Assembly: GCA_027366075.1 (NCBI GenBank)
Contig: DAHXLI010000014.1
Coordinates: 1-8,464 of the forward strand
Direction: 5' to 3'
Source: Candidatus Parvarchaeota archaeon
Lineage (GTDB): Archaea > Nanobdellota > Nanobdellia > Parvarchaeales > Parvarchaeaceae
Length of the DNA: 8,464 nt
The position numbers were made by a program, and so were the translations under genes. The number at the start of each line of letters is the position of its first letter. Position 1 is the first letter of the stretch. The notes under the pieces were generated by a model. The model was given only the letters and a program-made list of their open reading frames with translations, ran no database searches and had not been told where the DNA came from. Below, piece by piece: positions 5,113-8,464 of the stretch.

Positions 5113-5120
5113 TTTAAATA
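5113..5120 (+). promoter_or_regulatory. TATA box candidate for glmS
   Basis: TTTAAATA is centred about 40 bp before the glmS ATG, predicting a start near 5143 and a leader of about 14 nt without a Shine-Dalgarno. A weaker AT-rich element at 5131-5140 would fit a leaderless start less well. The GC-rich stretch at about 5076-5094 just upstream contains G-runs but no structure I can call. There is no room for, or sign of, the bacterial glmS ribozyme. Confidence 0.5.
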
Positions 5121-5156
5121 CTAGCTGTAATCTTAATAATTCTGTTTTATTGAATT

Positions 5157-6911
5157 ATGTGCGGTATAATAGCCTATAATGGGCAAGATGATGCAATCCC
5201 TTATCTTCTCGAAGGGATACGTAACCTGGAGTATAGGGGTTACGATAGCTTTGGTTGTGCAATCGATTCTCCGGTCGGCATAATAATTAAGAAGGACATA
5301 GGCAGGGTAGACGACGTAATAAATAAGTACAAAATACAGAACTTCTCCTCTAACAAAGCGATATTCCACACGAGGTGGGCCACGCACGGCGGCGTAAAAA
5401 CTGAAAATGCGCACCCGATGATCGACTGCATGCATAGAATAGCAGTAGCGCACAACGGAATAATAGAAAATTGGGCAGAACTAAAAGAATCTTTGGGCAC
5501 GCACAAGTTTATATCGGACACGGACACGGAAGTCCTATCCCACTTAATAGAGGAAAAATTGAGCAGAGGTTCAGATATACAATCTGCCGTAAAGGACACG
5601 TTTAATCAGATAAAAGGCTCGTCTTCGTTCATCGTCCTAGACAAACAATCCGAAGACCTCATCGCGGTAAAAAAAGGTTCGCCGTTGGTGTTGGGCATAG
5701 CAAAAAATGGCAATTTCCTTTCGAGCGACGTCCCGTCGTTTGTAAGACACACTAATAAGGTGGTCTACCTGTCAGATGGCGACATGGTGGTGTTGGGCAA
5801 GAGGGGTTATACCATAACGAACTTGATGAATAGAGATGTTAATCACGACGTTTCGACAGTGAACCTTTCCGCCAAACACGCGGAGAAAGGAGACTATGAA
5901 CATTTTATGATCAAGGAGATAATGGAACAGCTCGCACAGATGAAAAGCCTGGAAAGCGCGGATTTTGGCAATGTTACAAGGGCAGCTGAGCTAGTAAAGA
6001 ACGCGAAATTAGTATATCTAATAGGGGCCGGCACTTCGTACCATACTGCGCTGCTCGGCGCAAAAGTCCTGAGAGAAAACGGCATAAAATCCGCAGCGGT
6101 ACAAGGACAAGACTTGATTACATATAGGAATGTAATATCAGAAGACGACGTTTTTATCGTAATCTCACAAAGCGGCGAAACCGCCGACATAATCAACGCC
6201 ATGCCATTGATATCTAAGAATAAAAAAATTGGCATAATAAATTCTGAGGGGTCCACTTTGACAAAGGACGTGGACATATTTATCCCGATAGACGCAGGAC
6301 CAGAGAAAGCCGTGGCTTCTACAAAATCTTTCACTTTATCCAGCGTATATGTTACTTTGATCGCGATGTTCGCCGCAGGCAAAAAGGAAGAAGCACTGCG
6401 CGATTTGAAGCTACTGAACATAAACATGTATAATCTTTTAGTGCCTTCGGTGTTATCAGCCATAGACAAAGCGGCGGAAAAGATAAAAGGACTAGAGGAC
6501 GTTTTCTTTCTAGGGAGAGATTCTGATTATATAATGGCATTAGAAGGCGCGCTCAAACTAAAAGAGGTATCCTATATACATGCTGAGGCGATAGACGCAG
6601 CCACTTTCAAACATGGACCTTTGGCGCTGATATCGGACAAGACATACGCCGTAGCACTGGTATCGGAAAGCACAAGGAACGACACGCTGTATAATCTTCA
6701 GGAAGTAAAGGCGAGGGGCGGGAACATAATAGGCGTGTCCGACAAAAATGAAAATGTTTTTGACATGTTCATAAGGGCACAGAACGGCGGAGCATTCGGT
6801 TTTGTGACGCAGTCAATAATCCTCCAGCTCCTTGCTTACAAAACGTCTATACTCAAGGGAATAAACCCGGATCGTCCCAAAAATTTGGCAAAAGCAGTCA
6901 CGACAAAATAA
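5157..6911 (+). CDS. glmS: Glutamine--fructose-6-phosphate aminotransferase (isomerizing)
   Basis: GlmS makes glucosamine-6-phosphate from fructose-6-phosphate and glutamine, the entry step to UDP-GlcNAc. The 584-aa protein is complete and close to family length. The N-terminal Ntn glutaminase domain has C2 as nucleophile after Met removal (MCGI), RNLEYRGYDS (22-31), HTRWATHGG (71-79) with R73/W74, HNGIIEN (99-105) and SDTDTE (120-125) with D123. The first SIS domain shows GAGTSYH (290-296) and SQSGETAD (337-344), followed by STKSFT. The second SIS domain has LKLKEVSYIHAEA with catalytic-type E470, and H486 in HGPLALI, the ring-opening histidine. The C-tail NLAKAVT supplies the lysine (K579) that contacts the sugar. 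All expected catalytic residues are present. The start is fixed because Cys2 must follow Met1. The product would feed surface glycans or N-glycosylation; a specific link to the neighbouring sequon-bearing membrane proteins is only inferred. It is convergent with nothing and is followed by polB on the same strand after 58 bp. Confidence 0.98.
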   Translation: MCGIIAYNGQDDAIPYLLEGIRNLEYRGYDSFGCAIDSPVGIIIKKDIGRVDDVINKYKIQNFSSNKAIFHTRWATHGGVKTENAHPMIDCMHRIAVAHNGIIENWAELKESLGTHKFISDTDTEVLSHLIEEKLSRGSDIQSAVKDTFNQIKGSSSFIVLDKQSEDLIAVKKGSPLVLGIAKNGNFLSSDVPSFVRHTNKVVYLSDGDMVVLGKRGYTITNLMNRDVNHDVSTVNLSAKHAEKGDYEHFMIKEIMEQLAQMKSLESADFGNVTRAAELVKNAKLVYLIGAGTSYHTALLGAKVLRENGIKSAAVQGQDLITYRNVISEDDVFIVISQSGETADIINAMPLISKNKKIGIINSEGSTLTKDVDIFIPIDAGPEKAVASTKSFTLSSVYVTLIAMFAAGKKEEALRDLKLLNINMYNLLVPSVLSAIDKAAEKIKGLEDVFFLGRDSDYIMALEGALKLKEVSYIHAEAIDAATFKHGPLALISDKTYAVALVSESTRNDTLYNLQEVKARGGNIIGVSDKNENVFDMFIRAQNGGAFGFVTQSIILQLLAYKTSILKGINPDRPKNLAKAVTTK

Positions 6912-6938
6912 TTATATCGAGTCGCTTGAATATCTAAA

Positions 6939-6948
6939 GTTATATTTT
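6939..6948 (+). promoter_or_regulatory. TATA box of the DNA polymerase gene
   Basis: GTTATATTTT is centred 26 bp before the GTG start at 6970. The spacing matches the other leaderless genes here and supports both the GTG start and a promoter separate from glmS. Confidence 0.6.
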
Positions 6949-6969
6949 GAAGCCCATCCTTAATAACTT

Positions 6970-8464
6970 GTGGAATTGGAAATTTTCCCGATAGGCGCGG
7001 ATTATATAGTCATAGACGGAAAACCCGTCGTAAGGCTGTTCGGCATCGCCGAGAAAGGCGAGCGGAAGATATTATATGATGATTCTTTTGAGCCATACTG
7101 CTATATAAGCGCGAGCAAAGAACGCGTTAAGCAGATGACAGAAGGCATGTCTTTTGTTGCGCGCATAGAAGAAACCGAAAAACTAAGGCTTGGGGACAAA
7201 ATAATAGTATCAAAGGTATTCACTAAATTGCCGGAGGATGTCCCAAAACTCAGACAATTGAACGTAAAGATCTATGATGCGGATCTCCCGTTTTACAAAA
7301 GATACCTGCTAGACAAAGGTATAGGCACGTCTTCGAGAGTAAAGGTGAACGTCGATGGCGACAGGATAAAGAAAATCGCCAGTACGGAGACGGGAAACCC
7401 GCCATTGAAAGCGATAGCGTTTGACATAGAAACTTATTCTAAAAGGGCTTTCCCTGATGCTAAGGCGGACCCGATTCTAGCGATATCTCTTTCAAATTAT
7501 AATGTAAATAAATGTTTTACATGGCTCGATGCCGAAGGAGACGGCATAGAAAAAGTCGAGGACGAAAAGGAAGTCATATTACGGTTTGCAAAGTTCGTGT
7601 CAGACAACGGCTTCAACACCTTGATAGGTTACAACTCGGACACGTTTGACCTGCCATACATAAAACAGCGTGCAGATATACTCGGGATAAAGCCGCTTTT
7701 TGGCGGATTTGAGATAAAGATAAAGGGAGAAAAGAGAAGAATATCAGAAATAAACGGGAGCGTTCACATAGATATACTAAATTTCATACGCAACATATAC
7801 GCGGTATATAATCTTAAGACTGAAGTTTTAAGCCTTAAGGAAGTCGCGGCAGAGACGCTTGGGGAGAAGAAAGGAGAGTTTGACTGGACTAAAGTAGACA
7901 ACGTCTTCTCCAATAGAGAAACCGCCAGTTCTCTGTGCACTTATTGTATAAAAGACTCATACATAACTTTCAAATTATATGAACGGATGTACAATCTTTT
8001 CGGTGAACTCAACAAGCTAGTTGGCCAGACCATATCTGATATATCACGGATGACCACTGGGGCAGTGGTTGAGCACCTTATAATAAAAAAAGCCATTGAG
8101 CTGGGAGAAGTCATACCTAATAAGCCTTCCGAATTCGAAGTCAACGAAAGGCTAAGAAGAATAAACGTGGGGGCATTCGTCTTCCAGCCGAAACCAGGCC
8201 TTTATGAGGATGTCGCAGTCGTAGACTTCAGGAGTCTTTACCCGAGCATAATCGTATCGCATAACATCTGCCCCTCTACAAGCAGCTTCGAAAACGGAAA
8301 GATTGTCTTTAAGTTGAAGGAAGAAAGGCAGGGGTTCATTCCATCGACCGTCGATGAAGTTATACGATTAAGGGTAGAAGCCAAGCAGAAGCTGAAGGCG
8401 GACAAGGAGAACCAACAGCTTAATGCGAGAGTAATGGTATTGAAACTTATTGCAAACGGGTTCT
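6970..8464 (+). CDS. polB: Family B DNA polymerase, N-terminal 498 residues (cut by window edge)
   Basis: This is a replicative/repair DNA polymerase with 3'-5' proofreading. The start is GTG at 6970: a stop lies two codons upstream (6964-6966), no ATG is available near the N-terminus, and a TATA box lies at the leaderless distance. The N-terminal domain aligns with Pyrococcus PolB (DYIVIDGKPVVRLF against DYITEEGKPVIRLF). The exonuclease motifs are complete: Exo I FDIETY (D152, E154), Exo II YNSDTFD (N222, D227) and Exo III YCIKD (Y325, D329). Polymerase motif A is DFRSLYPSII (D419) without an interruption. The window ends in motif B, KLIANGF (K492, N496), exactly where the family continues with YG. 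Motif C, thumb and PIP box lie outside. Residues Y12, P42, V91 and R95 match the deaminated-base pocket of Pyrococcus enzymes (Y7, P36, V93, R97), so template-uracil stalling is likely retained. Confidence 0.97.
   Translation, partial: MELEIFPIGADYIVIDGKPVVRLFGIAEKGERKILYDDSFEPYCYISASKERVKQMTEGMSFVARIEETEKLRLGDKIIVSKVFTKLPEDVPKLRQLNVKIYDADLPFYKRYLLDKGIGTSSRVKVNVDGDRIKKIASTETGNPPLKAIAFDIETYSKRAFPDAKADPILAISLSNYNVNKCFTWLDAEGDGIEKVEDEKEVILRFAKFVSDNGFNTLIGYNSDTFDLPYIKQRADILGIKPLFGGFEIKIKGEKRRISEINGSVHIDILNFIRNIYAVYNLKTEVLSLKEVAAETLGEKKGEFDWTKVDNVFSNRETASSLCTYCIKDSYITFKLYERMYNLFGELNKLVGQTISDISRMTTGAVVEHLIIKKAIELGEVIPNKPSEFEVNERLRRINVGAFVFQPKPGLYEDVAVVDFRSLYPSIIVSHNICPSTSSFENGKIVFKLKEERQGFIPSTVDEVIRLRVEAKQKLKADKENQQLNARVMVLKLIANGF

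Noticed and set aside
5026..5156. Search for a riboswitch or glmS ribozyme in the divergent spacer
   Set aside because: The predicted glmS leader is about 14 nt and the spacer shows no conserved fold; archaeal glmS genes are not known to use the ribozyme.
5133..5599. Minus-strand frames within the glmS 5' half
   Set aside because: They overlap the GlmS glutaminase domain, which carries every expected motif.
5894..6540. Minus-strand frames (191 and 62 codons) within glmS
   Set aside because: They are antisense to intact SIS domains; no independent support.
7941..8144. 67-codon minus-strand frame in the polymerase gene
   Set aside because: It is antisense to Exo III and the following conserved region of PolB.

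Overview
The window is chromosomal DNA from an archaeon. It carries the archaeal RNA polymerase stalk subunit Rpo7, an archaeal family B DNA polymerase, a ThpR-type 2H RNA phosphodiesterase, and a winged-helix protein fused to an S-layer-like C-terminal domain. AGG/AGA arginine and ATA isoleucine codons are common. Most genes have a TATA box about 26-28 bp before the start codon and no Shine-Dalgarno sequence, which is the archaeal leaderless pattern. The compact layout, with gene-end overlaps and almost no spacer, together with small unrecognised multi-pass membrane proteins, suggests a small-genome lineage. A DPANN archaeon such as a Micrarchaeota/ARMAN-type organism is my best guess, but no marker here settles this.

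Layout. (1) 1-482, minus: rpo7, cut by the left edge, the one gene with a clear Shine-Dalgarno. (2) 551-1483, plus: a ThiF/MoeB-like E1 activating enzyme with a minimal N-terminus. (3) 1443-1718, minus: a 91-aa two-helix membrane protein whose 3' end overlaps the E1 gene antisense by 41 bp. (4) 1770-3620, plus: three consecutive genes for related five-helix membrane proteins (186, 198 and 199 aa). They share a signature at the end of helix 1 and have Ser/Thr/Asn-rich segments predicted to lie outside the cell. (5) 5025 to 3617, minus: a two-gene unit, wHTH/S-layer-like protein then thpR, joined by a 4-bp ATGA overlap. thpR meets the last membrane gene tail to tail in a shared TTAA. (6) 5157-6911, plus: glmS, complete. 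(7) 6970 to the right edge, plus: family B DNA polymerase with a GTG start, cut within polymerase motif B.

How it fits together. rpo7, polB and glmS are housekeeping genes for transcription, replication and UDP-GlcNAc supply. The part without an obvious precedent is 1443-3620: one small membrane gene and three paralogous multi-pass proteins. The small gene and the first paralog are fired in opposite directions from one palindromic TATA box equidistant from both start codons. Their predicted topology and N-glycosylation sequons suggest an envelope complex. glmS (amino-sugar supply) and the S-layer-like regulator are nearby, but a functional link is only inference. No gene-free stretch exceeds about 130 bp. 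I see no tRNA, rRNA, CRISPR array or insertion sequence.
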